Assembly (NCBI RefSeq): GCF_040537815.1
Contig: NZ_JBEWSZ010000001.1
Coordinates: 2,108,001-2,172,000 of the forward strand
Origin: Mesorhizobium shangrilense
Lineage (GTDB): Bacteria; Pseudomonadota; Alphaproteobacteria; Rhizobiales; Rhizobiaceae
Direction of reading: 5' to 3'
DNA: 64,000 nt
The translations under genes and the position numbers were made by a program. The notes beneath the pieces were generated by a model. The model searched no databases. It was given only the letters and a program-made list of their open reading frames with translations, and was not told the DNA's origin. Positions 55,380-64,000 of this stretch are shown here, in pieces (position 1 is the first letter of the stretch; every line of letters starts with the position of its first letter).

Positions 55380-55589
55380 TCAGGCCGCCTTCAACTGATC
55401 GGCGGACATCTTGCCCGACTTGTTGTCGCGGACCATCTCGTAGCCGAGCTTCTGACCCTCGACGATGTCGCGCATTCCGGCGCGCTCTACGGCCGAGATG
55501 TGGACAAAAACGTCGGCCGAGCCGTCGTCAGGCTGAATAAAACCAAAACCCTTGGTGGCGTTGAACCATTTAACTGTGCCGGTGCTCAT
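55380..55589 (-). CDS. cspA: Cold shock protein CspA family
   Basis: A 69-residue OB-fold protein starting [18 protein letters not shown], with RNP1 KGFGFI and RNP2 VFVHISAV intact and a normal length. Csp proteins bind single-stranded RNA and DNA. Gene symbol cspA is used in the family sense; rhizobia carry several. The - strand leader of about 100 to 250 bases to the next gene fits a cold-regulated 5' end. Confidence 0.95.
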   Translation of the reverse strand: MSTGTVKWFNATKGFGFIQPDDGSADVFVHISAVERAGMRDIVEGQKLGYEMVRDNKSGKMSADQLKAA

Positions 55590-55846
55590 AAACGAACCCT
55601 TTCCATGGCAAATATTCGTTCGCCGTCGCGCGACTGCGCAACAACGTTCGTCTCGATTTTTGATGGGGGAAGTTCGTCAAAGGCGCGCCTGGATGCGCGG
55701 ATAACAAAAGTCGGTCAAACAAATATCGACGAATTTCTTCTACGCTTCAATTGGCGTCGTGTCAATTCTTGGTTCAGCCCGCCCTGGCGGAGGGGGCAGT
55801 GAGAGGGTCCGATGCGAAAAGATGCGAGCGCTTTTTGGCGTCGGCC
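55590..55846. other. 257-base spacer upstream of cspA
   Basis: It lies between the start of cspA and the end of the SRPBCC-YCII gene on the same strand. No ORF or clear hairpin is visible; it probably holds the cspA promoter and leader. Confidence 0.4.
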
Positions 55847-56626
55847 TCACATCACCACGGTCATCAGCGGCAGGATTTCATAGCGAAAGCCAAGACCCGA
55901 GCGCACTGTCGGGTCGCCATCAGTCAGTACCCTGACGCCGGCTTCGTTATCGGCGCGCATAATGCCAAGACCCCACGGACCGGCCGGATCGGCAACCGGT
56001 CCGAACAGGATAACGCTCTCGCCAAGCTTGCCGCGCAGATAGTCGGAATGGTCCCTCATTAAGGCTCTTTCCTGGTCCGTCATCGTGAAAGCGAAGTCGG
56101 GCCGCGGAGGTATCAGCCGGCAGTGGAACACGCTCAACGCCTTGCCGCCTGCCTCCGCGGCCAGAAAGTCGTTCAGCCAGCCGAGCACACGCTCCCAGCC
56201 GGAGCCGTGATCGCGGCAGGCATCCTTGCGCGCGCCAAAGCCTTCATGGCGCATAGTCAGCCGCGTCCCGGGCTCAACCGCTTCGAGCATGTACGTAACG
56301 GTTGTCACGTTATCGCCGTCCCACGGCGCCTTCCACGTCATCACCAAAAGGTGCGGCGGATCAACCTGCAGATATTCGCCCTGGACATGAAATTCGTGAC
56401 CATCGGCGCCCCTGCCCTCGGAGTACCAGGCACCGCCCGGTCGGACATCTGCCGTGTGTCTGGTCGTCCGGTAGAGCTCGTCCGAACCCCACCAGCGCGG
56501 AATCTGGTCCGCGGCGGTTAGCGCGCGAAAAACGCGCTCCGGCGGCACCGCGATCGTCACCGTGGCAAGGATGGTGCCTGTCGACACATCGGCTATCGCG
56601 CGAGGTCTGTCGTCTTTGGCCATCAT
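55847..56626 (-). CDS. SRPBCC (AHSA1) domain fused to a YCII domain
   Basis: A 259-residue fusion: an AHSA1-like SRPBCC domain (residues about 15-160: VTIAVPPERVFRALTAADQIPRWWGSD, DPPHLLVMTWKAPW, GWERVLGWLNDFLAA) followed by a YCII-type domain (about 165-259: FAFTMTDQERALMRDHSDYLRGKLGESVILFGPVADPAG). Normally these are separate small proteins that often stand next to an ArsR regulator. The ArsR gene overlaps its start by four bases, so they are one unit. The fused partner suggests both domains handle the same small molecule. Confidence 0.85.
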   Translation of the reverse strand: MMAKDDRPRAIADVSTGTILATVTIAVPPERVFRALTAADQIPRWWGSDELYRTTRHTADVRPGGAWYSEGRGADGHEFHVQGEYLQVDPPHLLVMTWKAPWDGDNVTTVTYMLEAVEPGTRLTMRHEGFGARKDACRDHGSGWERVLGWLNDFLAAEAGGKALSVFHCRLIPPRPDFAFTMTDQERALMRDHSDYLRGKLGESVILFGPVADPAGPWGLGIMRADNEAGVRVLTDGDPTVRSGLGFRYEILPLMTVVM

Positions 56627-56943
56627 TCATTCTCCAGGTAGGACTTCAGATTGCCGAGGCTCGCCTGCCAGAAATCGCGGTAGGGCAATATCCAGTCGGC
56701 CACATCCTTGAGTTCAGCTGGCTCCAACCGGTAGAGCCGCTCGCGGCCGAGCTTCTGCTCGGAAACGACGCGCATCTCACGCAGGATCCTCAGATGCTTG
56801 GAGATCGCCGGCCGGCTTTGCGAAAAGGCGGAAGCGAGTTCGTTGACGGGTGCCGGGCCGTACCGCAACCGGTCGAGGATGGCGCGGCGCGTCGGGTCGG
56901 CGATGGCGCGGAAAACGGAGCGATCAGGATCGGCCTGTGGCAT
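56623..56943 (-). CDS. ArsR family transcriptional regulator
   Basis: A 106-residue winged-helix repressor, RAIADPTRRAILDRLRYGPAPVNELASAFSQSRPAISKHLRILREMRVVS, with no obvious metal-binding cysteines, so it is probably a non-metal member of the kind paired with SRPBCC genes. It overlaps the fusion gene by four bases and likely represses its own operon. Upstream the SDR gene ends 62 bases before. Confidence 0.92.
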   Translation of the reverse strand: MPQADPDRSVFRAIADPTRRAILDRLRYGPAPVNELASAFSQSRPAISKHLRILREMRVVSEQKLGRERLYRLEPAELKDVADWILPYRDFWQASLGNLKSYLENE

Positions 56944-57005
56944 AATGCGTATCCATTTGGTTACGTATTATGCCGATCTCTGCCCTTCGTCAACTCGTCC
57001 GACGT

Positions 57006-57761
57006 TCAGCGCTCCTGATCCGTCGGCCTGATGACGATCTCGTTGACGTTGACGCGAGGCGGCTGGCTCACGGCATAAAGGATGGCGGCGGCAACGTCCT
57101 CGGCGGTCAGTGCTTCCATGGTGGCGAGACGCTGATCAAGTCCCGCCTTCGATGCGGCGTTGGTGATGTGGCCTCCGAGTTCCGTGCGCACCAGCCCGGG
57201 TTCGATCACCGTGACGCGGACCTTGTCGGCATAGACCTCGCGCCTGAGCGCCTCCGAAAACCCGACGACGCCGAACTTGGTCGCCGCATAGCCGCTGGCG
57301 CCGGGGTTGGCGACACGGCCAGCGATCGACGAGACATTGACGACATGCCCCTTGGCCGCCTTCAGATGCGGCAATGCGGCCTTTGTGACGCCCATCAGCG
57401 CAAGCAGGTTGAGCTCGACCATACGTCGCCAGTCATCGAGAACCGCGTCGGCAGTTGGCGACAAAAGCATGATGCCGGCATTGTTGACGAGAATGTCCAG
57501 TTGGTCCCATTCGGCGATCACCTTGTCGACCATATCGGTGACGTCCTTGGCACGGGTCACATCGGCCTCGATGCGAAGTGCCGCGCCGCCGGCCTTCTCG
57601 ATGTCTGCAGCCAGTGCTTCGAGACGATCGGCGCGGCGGGCAGCAATCGCCACCCTGGCGCCGCCGGCCGCCAAAGCCAACGCCGTTGCCTCGCCTATGC
57701 CCGATGAAGCGCCAGTTACGAGGGCGACCTTGCCCGCAAGCGCGGAAGAACCAGATGTCAT
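57006..57761 (-). CDS. Short-chain dehydrogenase/reductase
   Basis: A 251-residue SDR with cofactor motif TGASSGIGE near residue 17, NNAG in the third strand, and catalytic YAATK, so Ser-Tyr-Lys chemistry is complete. It oxidises or reduces alcohols, sugars or keto compounds with NAD(P). The start MTSGSSALAGKVALVTG is normal. It is downstream of the GST gene on the same strand; the substrate is unknown. Confidence 0.92.
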   Translation of the reverse strand: MTSGSSALAGKVALVTGASSGIGEATALALAAGGARVAIAARRADRLEALAADIEKAGGAALRIEADVTRAKDVTDMVDKVIAEWDQLDILVNNAGIMLLSPTADAVLDDWRRMVELNLLALMGVTKAALPHLKAAKGHVVNVSSIAGRVANPGASGYAATKFGVVGFSEALRREVYADKVRVTVIEPGLVRTELGGHITNAASKAGLDQRLATMEALTAEDVAAAILYAVSQPPRVNVNEIVIRPTDQER

Positions 57762-57847
57762 TGCGAAATCTCCAGATCGAGCCCTACGACGTTCCGATTA
57801 GATAGGCTGCGCGAGGCGAAGTGGAAGCCCACCTCGCGAGCCTGACA

Positions 57848-58501
57848 TTATTCGTCCGGGCCGGGCTCCGGCCACGCCTCCCTGGCCGCTTCCGAATACC
57901 AGTACCGCATCGCCGGCGTGGCCAGCATGGCATCGACATAGGCGCGGGTATCCGGCGCCAATGTGCCGCCATAGGTGTCGAAGCGGGTAACGACCGGCGC
58001 GTACATGGCGTCAGCGGCGGTGAAATGACCAAACAGGAAGGGGCCACCCTTGCCGTATTTTTCCCGGCACTCGCGCCACAGCGCCTCGATGCGGACGCGT
58101 TGCGCCTCGCCTTCCGCGTCGAGTGGCTTGTGGCCTTTTGGTCGTCGCAAGTTCATTGGCCAGCCATAGCGGAGTTCGCGAAAGCCTGAATGCATCTCGG
58201 TTGCCGCCGAGCGTGCCAGCGCGCGGGCACCAATGTCGGCCGGCCAGAGCTTTTTCCCGGGAAACAAGTCGGCGAGATATTCAAGGATGGCAAGGGTTTC
58301 CCAGATGATCCTGCCGTCATGATTCAAGACAGGCACCTGGCCGGTCGGCGATACCGCGGCCAGATCGGCGGCAGTCCCTGGCGTACGCAGCCGCACGAAA
58401 CCTTCCTCGAACGGAATGTCCAGCTGCTTCATCGCCACCCAAGGTCTGAGCGACCATGACGAAAAACACTTGTTGCCGATGTAAAGCGTGAACTCAGCCA
58501 T
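57848..58501 (-). CDS. Glutathione S-transferase family protein
   Basis: A 217-residue protein: thioredoxin-like half with IGNKCFSSWSLRPWVAMK (Ser or Cys near the usual catalytic site) and TGQVPVLNHDGRIIWETLAILEYLADLFPGKKLWP, then the helical half. Typical of the cytosolic GST class that includes maleylacetoacetate isomerase-like enzymes. It stands upstream of the SDR gene on the same strand. Function unknown but detoxification or isomerisation is likely. Divergent from csbD. Confidence 0.9.
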   Translation of the reverse strand: MAEFTLYIGNKCFSSWSLRPWVAMKQLDIPFEEGFVRLRTPGTAADLAAVSPTGQVPVLNHDGRIIWETLAILEYLADLFPGKKLWPADIGARALARSAATEMHSGFRELRYGWPMNLRRPKGHKPLDAEGEAQRVRIEALWRECREKYGKGGPFLFGHFTAADAMYAPVVTRFDTYGGTLAPDTRAYVDAMLATPAMRYWYSEAAREAWPEPGPDE

Positions 58502-58654
58502 TGCCCCTCCCGGTCACCCAAAGCCTGTCCGCTATCCTGCACACCGCAGGGCCGAAAGCCATGCTCCTGTGCCGGCAACTGGCGTGCCGCCCGTGGAACC
58601 TAAATCGCGAATGCCCGTTTGTTCTCGCGGATGAAAACTCCAGGAGATGCGGAA

Positions 58655-58834
58655 TTGGTGAACAGGGACCAGGTTGCGGGCGTTGCCAAGCAGATCAAGG
58701 GATCTGTCAAGCAGGCCGCGGGCAAGGCCACCGGCAACAAGCGCACACAGGTTGAAGGCATGGCCGACAAGGTCGCAGGCAAGGTGCAGAAGGCCTATGG
58801 CGACGTGAAAGACAAGGTCAGGAAGGCGTTCTGA
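58655..58834 (+). CDS. CsbD-family stress protein
   Basis: A 59-residue protein with the CsbD repeat pattern (NRDQVAGVAKQIKGSVKQAAGKATGNKRTQVEGMADKV). The start is TTG at 58655, placed eight bases after AGGAG; GTG one codon later is the alternative. CsbD proteins accumulate under general stress; their role is unknown. A good terminator follows the stop. Confidence 0.8.
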   Translation: MVNRDQVAGVAKQIKGSVKQAAGKATGNKRTQVEGMADKVAGKVQKAYGDVKDKVRKAF

Positions 58835-58859
58835 TCCTGCGACATCTGACGGGTCATGG

Positions 58860-58884
58860 AGGCGGCATGCAATGCCGCCTTCTT
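58860..58884 (+). terminator. Intrinsic terminator after csbD
   Basis: AGGCGGCAT-GCA-ATGCCGCCT forms a perfect 9-bp stem with a 3-base loop, then TCTT. It also touches the 3' end of the convergent metallophosphoesterase gene. Confidence 0.8.
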
Positions 58885-60014
58885 CACGTGCGCCAGCTCT
58901 TGCGGAAGGCGTTGGTGAAATTCACTTCGCCATGGTCGCCGCTCGCCTCGCCCAGCACCAGATCCAGGCCATCTCCCGAGACCCGTGCCAGCGCGAAGCC
59001 CCCCATATACACAGCCTTCGGCTTGAACAGGTCAAGACCGTCTCGGCTGTAGACCATCGGCGTTTCGTGCTGATGGCCATGGAAGATGCCGATGATATTG
59101 TAGCCCTTCAGCGTCGCCAGCAGTGCCTGCCTGTCGGCCTCGCTCCACCAGTGCGGTGAGCCGGCGCCGTTATCGTCAAAGGTGCTTTTGGCCGGATCCC
59201 ACCGCTCCGTCGAAAAAGTGTCCCAACCGTAGTGCTGAAACAGCAGGACCGGTCGGCCGTCCGCGGCATAGGTCGCCAGATCCTGTTTGAGCCAGGGCAG
59301 AGCACTGCTGGCGCCGTGTCCGGTATCCCCGGCAAAGCGATGCGTCTGGATAAGATGGAGGCCGCCCCAATCCCAGGAATAGCAGTCGGTGTCGACATCG
59401 TAGCTGGTGGCCGGTACCGGCGGCTTGAAGAACACGCCGGCACGGTGATTGACCTCGACATAGTCCCGCATTTCACGCCGGTACCAATCCACATGCGGCG
59501 GTGGGCCATTCTGGTCGAGGTCATGATTGCCGAGCCCGACATAGACAGGCAGATGCACGCGATCGGGGCCAACGCCCTCCTGGTAACGCTGGCTGAATTG
59601 AAGAAGCTGTGTGCCCTCGCTGGGCTGCGTGATCTGGCCACCGCCATCGTCGGTCATGTCACCGCCGACGACAAGACCGCGCGGGATGCCGATGCGGCTG
59701 CCCGCCGAGCGCAGGCCGGTCGCTGCACCATCGATCTCAACAGGCCATTCCTTCTCGCCAATGTTGTTCAGCGCGGCGATGTTGCGCAGCAAGGCAGCGT
59801 CGGTCTTGCCTTCCTGCAGGCAATTCGGGCTGAGGCCACCCACCATGCGACAGGCATGAACGTCGCATACAAACAGGAAGGTGGCGTCGACATTGGGAAT
59901 CTTCGCGCCGGCCTGTGCAAAGGCGGGTCGCGCGGCAAGACCCGTGGCCGCAAGCCCTGCGGCTTGCTGCAGGAAATCACGCCTGGAAAACAATTTTGGC
60001 GACAAGTGATTCAT
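58884..60014 (-). CDS. Tat-exported metallophosphoesterase
   Basis: A 376-residue protein with a twin-arginine signal (FSRRDFLQQAAGLAATG, arginines 11-12) and a calcineurin-like phosphoesterase core. Metal-site motifs appear in order: DVHA (near residue 51), GGDMTDD, GLGNHD, LLFQHYGWD and GHQHE. It hydrolyses phosphate mono- or diesters in the periplasm. No phosphate-starvation operator was recognised nearby. It is convergent with csbD and divergent from the next gene. Confidence 0.88.
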   Translation of the reverse strand: MNHLSPKLFSRRDFLQQAAGLAATGLAARPAFAQAGAKIPNVDATFLFVCDVHACRMVGGLSPNCLQEGKTDAALLRNIAALNNIGEKEWPVEIDGAATGLRSAGSRIGIPRGLVVGGDMTDDGGGQITQPSEGTQLLQFSQRYQEGVGPDRVHLPVYVGLGNHDLDQNGPPPHVDWYRREMRDYVEVNHRAGVFFKPPVPATSYDVDTDCYSWDWGGLHLIQTHRFAGDTGHGASSALPWLKQDLATYAADGRPVLLFQHYGWDTFSTERWDPAKSTFDDNGAGSPHWWSEADRQALLATLKGYNIIGIFHGHQHETPMVYSRDGLDLFKPKAVYMGGFALARVSGDGLDLVLGEASGDHGEVNFTNAFRKSWRT

Positions 60015-60168
60015 CTCCGAAATTCAGCACGAGAGGCACCCGGCCGTCCAGTTCCCGCACTGCGCGAGACAGCACCAGGAGAGCGGGCTCCCTGAGCATC
60101 GACAACATGTCGCGGGTCTGCCATCCCTTGGGACACGAACATTCACTTTGTGCGGCAATGGGGGAGCC

Positions 60169-60762
60169 ATGAAGACCGCAGCTATACACGGAGTATTGAC
60201 GATTCTGCTGTCGGCAGGGACCGCACACGCCGCTCAATGCGTCGACGCCAAATCCGCCAGGGAGGGTTTCGTTCTTGAGCGGCCTGGCATCCACAGCGAA
60301 TTCCGACCGGTGGCGGGCGGAATGATTTCTGTCGCCAACAAATACGAATCCCAGTCGCCGCAGACGCAATTCCTGTTGGGCGGCCTGATCGAGGTTTTTC
60401 GGAACAGTGACACGGGCCAGATGGCGATGATCCCGCTGTCCGATGTGCGCAGGCTGTTTCCGCTGAAGGCTGGAGCGAAAAGCAAGACGCTGTTTGTCCG
60501 CCTGGCGCCGAACAAGCAGCCGAAGGGCACCGAAACCGTAGAGATCGTCGTCAAGGGCAAGGAAACGTTCAGCCTGGGTGACTGCAAGTACAATGTCCTG
60601 ACCGTCAAGCAGACGATCACGAACGAGGCCGGCGAAACGCTTGATCAATTTACGGCGCTCTACGCGCCCGACCTGCAGGCGGTGCTGGCCAAGCGCTACG
60701 ACGAGGGCACCAAGGCCGAAAGCGTGGTCGGCTACGAGACCATCAAGCCGCTGGCCGAATAG
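60169..60762 (+). CDS. Hypothetical secreted protein
   Basis: A 197-residue protein with a signal peptide (MKTAAIHGVLTILLSAGTAHA, cleavage after residue 21) and a beta-rich, mostly hydrophilic mature part with one repeated theme GKETFSLGDCKYNVLTVKQTITNE. Two cysteines may pair. GGGGAG precedes the ATG at 60169. No domain family recognised; it lies divergently from the metallophosphoesterase gene. Confidence 0.7.
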   Translation: MKTAAIHGVLTILLSAGTAHAAQCVDAKSAREGFVLERPGIHSEFRPVAGGMISVANKYESQSPQTQFLLGGLIEVFRNSDTGQMAMIPLSDVRRLFPLKAGAKSKTLFVRLAPNKQPKGTETVEIVVKGKETFSLGDCKYNVLTVKQTITNEAGETLDQFTALYAPDLQAVLAKRYDEGTKAESVVGYETIKPLAE

Positions 60763-60771
60763 GCTCGCGGT

Positions 60772-61392
60772 TCACACCGTCTCCAGTGCCGCAAGGCAGT
60801 CGCGCAGCACGCTGGCATCCTGTGCTGTCTTGGCCATGGACATGGCGCCGGAATAGGTGGCCACAGTGAGCGCCGCAAAGCGCTGCGGGTCGGTGCCTTG
60901 CTCCCTGCCAGCCTGCTGGTCAGCCCTGATCTTGTCGGCGATCGCTCGGCGCCACGCCGAAAAGATACGGGCCAGCGCCGTACGGAAATCCGGATCGGCG
61001 AGCGACAATTCGTGCGCCAGATTGTTGAGCGGGCAGCCGCGCACGAAACCCTGCCGCTCCAGTTCCGCCGCCACCGCCTCGAACACTATCCGCACGCCCT
61101 GGCGCGCCGAGGCCGCTGCCAACACCGGCGCGATCCAGGTCTGTTCCACCGCCGCCGCCACACGCTCCTCGATCACCGCCATCGCCAGCGCCTTCTTGGT
61201 CGGGAAATGGTGATGCAGCGCGCCGCCGGTGACGCCCGCGGCCGTCATCAGGTCACCCAGGCTGGAGGCGTGGTAGCCACGCGCCTGGAACGCCTCTTCG
61301 GCGACATCGAGAACCTTTTTGCGCATGCCCTGAGGGTCGTTGATGCGCTTTCTCGGTTGCCGTTTCGGCAGGGCGACAATCTCTCCTGACAT
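60772..61392 (-). CDS. TetR family transcriptional regulator
   Basis: A 206-residue repressor: MRKKVLDVAEEAFQARGYHASSLGDLMTAAGVTGGALHHHFPTKKAL is the N-terminal DNA-binding part. It is divergent from the NIPSNAP gene and two tandem palindromes lie between them, so it should control both. I start at the ATG at 61392; the 33-codon extension upstream would overlap the operators. Ligand unknown. Confidence 0.9.
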   Translation of the reverse strand: MSGEIVALPKRQPRKRINDPQGMRKKVLDVAEEAFQARGYHASSLGDLMTAAGVTGGALHHHFPTKKALAMAVIEERVAAAVEQTWIAPVLAAASARQGVRIVFEAVAAELERQGFVRGCPLNNLAHELSLADPDFRTALARIFSAWRRAIADKIRADQQAGREQGTDPQRFAALTVATYSGAMSMAKTAQDASVLRDCLAALETV

Positions 61393-61414
61393 TCTCGAAA
61401 GATAGCAGATTAAC

Positions 61415-61463
61415 AAAACAGGACAACCGGTCTGTTTTAAAAACAGGATGACCAACCTGTTTT
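61415..61463. promoter_or_regulatory. Tandem TetR operator palindromes
   Basis: AAAACAGG-N8-CCTGTTTT (61440-61463) is a perfect inverted repeat, and a related copy, AAAACAGG-N9-CTGTTTT (61415-61438), precedes it 25 bases upstream. They lie between the TetR and NIPSNAP genes and should bind TetR dimers. Confidence 0.75.
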
Positions 61464-61475
61464 GGAGATTGTTCG

Positions 61476-62246
61476 ATGAAGGTTCCGCCAAAAGCCAACC
61501 TGTCCGCCTCGCCCGTCGTCGAACTCAGGCAATACACACTCAAGCCCGGCAAACGTGAAACGCTGATCGACCTCTTCGATGACAAGCTGATCAAGGGCCA
61601 GGAAGAAGCCGGCATGACCATCATCGGCCAGTTCCGCGATCTCGATCGCCCGAACATGTTTGTATGGCTGCGCGGCTTCGACAGCATGGAAGCGAGAAAA
61701 AACGCCCTGACCTGTTTCTATGACGGGCCGGTGTGGGCCGCGCACCGCGATGCCGCCAATGGCACGATGATCGATTCCGATGATGTGCTTCTGCTCAAGC
61801 CTGCATGGCCGGGCTCTTGCTTCAAACTGTCGGGGCTGCAACGGCCAGCCGGGCGACGTCTGGGAAAGGCAAGCGAGGGCAACCGCTTGGCCGGCTCTGT
61901 TGCCATCCAGATTCATCATCTGCGGCCCGGCACCGAGATTGATTTCGGCAGCCGCTTCAAAACCGAGGCTGTTTCCTTGCTGGAATGGCTCGGCGCGCAC
62001 GTACTGGGAGCGTTCGTCACGGAGCACGCCGAAAACAGCTTTCCCCGCCTGCCGGTGCGCGCCGGCGAAAACATCTTTATTGCCGTCACCGGTTTCGTCA
62101 GTGCCGAGGCCCATTCCGGCCATGAGGCCGCCCTTACCGCCTTACCCGAATGGCAGGCGTTTGCGCAGGCAGCCCAACCGAACCTCGCAAAGCCAACCGA
62201 GTTCTTGCGGCTGTCCCCAACATCGCGGTCATTGCTGGGTCGATGA
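61476..62246 (+). CDS. NIPSNAP family protein
   Basis: A 256-residue protein with two NIPSNAP-type ferredoxin-like repeats: VVELRQYTLKPGKRETLIDLFDDKLIKGQEEAGMTIIGQF in the first and VAIQIHHLRPGTEIDFGSRF in the second. NIPSNAPs are small-molecule-binding dimers with no certain reaction. It is the target gene of the divergent TetR regulator; the operators end 13 bases ahead of its start. Function unknown. Confidence 0.85.
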   Translation: MKVPPKANLSASPVVELRQYTLKPGKRETLIDLFDDKLIKGQEEAGMTIIGQFRDLDRPNMFVWLRGFDSMEARKNALTCFYDGPVWAAHRDAANGTMIDSDDVLLLKPAWPGSCFKLSGLQRPAGRRLGKASEGNRLAGSVAIQIHHLRPGTEIDFGSRFKTEAVSLLEWLGAHVLGAFVTEHAENSFPRLPVRAGENIFIAVTGFVSAEAHSGHEAALTALPEWQAFAQAAQPNLAKPTEFLRLSPTSRSLLGR

Positions 62247-62288
62247 CCGGCAGCCGACCCCCTCCAGGCAGCAGCCGTCCAGACTCTG

Positions 62289-62786
62289 CTAAGGGGTAAC
62301 CGTGAACTCCGTCCACATGCCGGCGTCGAAGTGACCGGGCACGTTACAGATGAGCAGGTATTTACCTGGTACGAGAGTGACGGTAAGCGCCCCCGACTTG
62401 CCCGGGTCCAGCTCTGAAACCTCTCCCTTGTCGCCGGCCTTGTCCTCATCAACCCGGTTCTCGTTGCCGATGTAGGGAAGCGGCTTCCCCGGGGCGGCAA
62501 GATACATCACGATCATCTCGTGGACGGTATCCTTGGAACTGTTCTTGACCTTGAAGGTGACTTCACCCGCCTTCACCGTTGCCGGCGAAGCCTTCATCCC
62601 CATCGTTGCCTTGGTGGCGTCAAGACCCGGCGTCGCATAGGAAAAGCCCATCGGCATGGTCATGTCCGATCCCTTGTCCCACAGCGAGACTTGGACAAAA
62701 GTGGCGGCGAGCGACGAGCTTGCGCCGCCCGCCATCATGACCACAGCAGCGAGCGATAGCGCGCTGGTTCTCAGCATCTTTTGCAT
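62289..62786 (-). CDS. Secreted cupredoxin-like copper protein
   Basis: A 165-residue protein with a signal peptide (cleavage after SSLAA) and a plastocyanin-type cupredoxin fold. Type I copper ligands are visible: the histidine in TVHEMIV, then CNVPGHFDAGM supplying Cys, His and Met in the usual order. Such proteins carry electrons or bind copper in the periplasm. The ATG at 62786 is the natural start of the signal peptide; the frame extends 12 codons further upstream. Downstream of the NIPSNAP gene on the opposite strand. Confidence 0.87.
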   Translation of the reverse strand: MQKMLRTSALSLAAVVMMAGGASSSLAATFVQVSLWDKGSDMTMPMGFSYATPGLDATKATMGMKASPATVKAGEVTFKVKNSSKDTVHEMIVMYLAAPGKPLPYIGNENRVDEDKAGDKGEVSELDPGKSGALTVTLVPGKYLLICNVPGHFDAGMWTEFTVTP

Positions 62787-63129
62787 GTCGATCTCCCAAA
62801 GCCGTGAGCGCTCCCTCGACAACCGATCCAGAATTGGCCGACCGAGTTAGAACCCACCAAGCGGTGAGCGACACCAATCGCACGCACATCGACATGAGAC
62901 CTTGCGCTAAATCAAACAGAGCGCGGCGGCGCGCGGGATCGCGTCATGATTCATTGAGGCCGCCTTGGCGCAACGTGGTATCCGGCTCGCCGTCACCGCC
63001 TATACAGCCGGGTGAGGAAGCAGGGGCTACCCCTTCAACCGATTTGCATCGTTCCGATGTGTATTCTCTGCTTGAAGCCATTTGTGCAACGCGATACGCC
63101 CTTGCCGACTTCGACAAGGAGAGACCTTC
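62787..63129. other. 343-base spacer between cupredoxin and fumC
   Basis: The two genes are divergent. I see no supported ORF; AAGGAGA just before 63130 is the fumC ribosome site. No clear palindrome stands out. Confidence 0.4.

Positions 63130-64000
<871 letters not shown>

Overview
The window is GC-rich, gene-dense chromosomal DNA of a rhizobial alphaproteobacterium, most likely Mesorhizobium or a close relative. The genus is an inference from gene families, the RpoH-like promoter plus CIRCE in front of groESL, the Tad-type surface genes and the rhizobium-style intergenic palindromes. I saw no rRNA, tRNA, CRISPR array, insertion sequence or phage module.

Layout. 1-8.6 kb: a catabolic block on the + strand. 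It holds the tail of an MttB-like methyltransferase, a dimethylglycine-dehydrogenase-like FAD/GcvT enzyme, a LysR regulator, an acetolactate-synthase-like ThDP enzyme, an MmgE/PrpD protein and an orphan Tat-exported solute-binding protein. 8.7-23.4 kb: mostly housekeeping genes on the - strand. These are a patatin, an M16 peptidase pair (one active, one lacking its zinc site), rsmD, an RluB-type pseudouridine synthase with a 171-bp coding repeat, tadA, a lipoprotein gene, ileS, an OmpV/MipA porin-like gene, an HdeD gene, ribF and a HAD phosphatase. 23.7-27.9 kb: two tandem TadG-like von Willebrand genes. 28-36.2 kb: small transporters, stress genes and regulators, then a MarR/HlyD/DHA2 efflux operon whose two pump genes are separated by 315 bases containing a strongly structured 116-base element. 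36.5-42.4 kb: a sugar isomerase, then a cobalamin-riboswitch operon (DUF1636, ATPase, binding protein, permease), an AraC regulator and a monooxygenase. 42.8-45.1 kb: groES-groEL, followed by an orphan second terminator. 45.2-48.4 kb: a second Tad-like locus, including a protein with a 19-residue repeat. 48.4-62.8 kb: many small regulator-plus-enzyme pairs (TetR/MDR, AraC/GFA/OsmC, ArsR/SRPBCC, TetR/NIPSNAP), an operon of three small unknown genes, cspA, csbD, a Tat metallophosphoesterase and a cupredoxin. 63.1-64 kb: the start of fumC.

How the parts fit. The left block looks like demethylation of methylated amines feeding one-carbon metabolism. The B12 operon would supply corrinoid to enzymes of that type, but this link is only inferred. 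The two Tad-like loci lack the ATPase, secretin and prepilin peptidase, so they must rely on machinery elsewhere or serve another purpose. The clearest regulatory signals are the cobalamin riboswitch with its hairpin over the ribosome site, the CIRCE element, tandem palindromes in front of the NIPSNAP gene, and the structured element inside the efflux operon.
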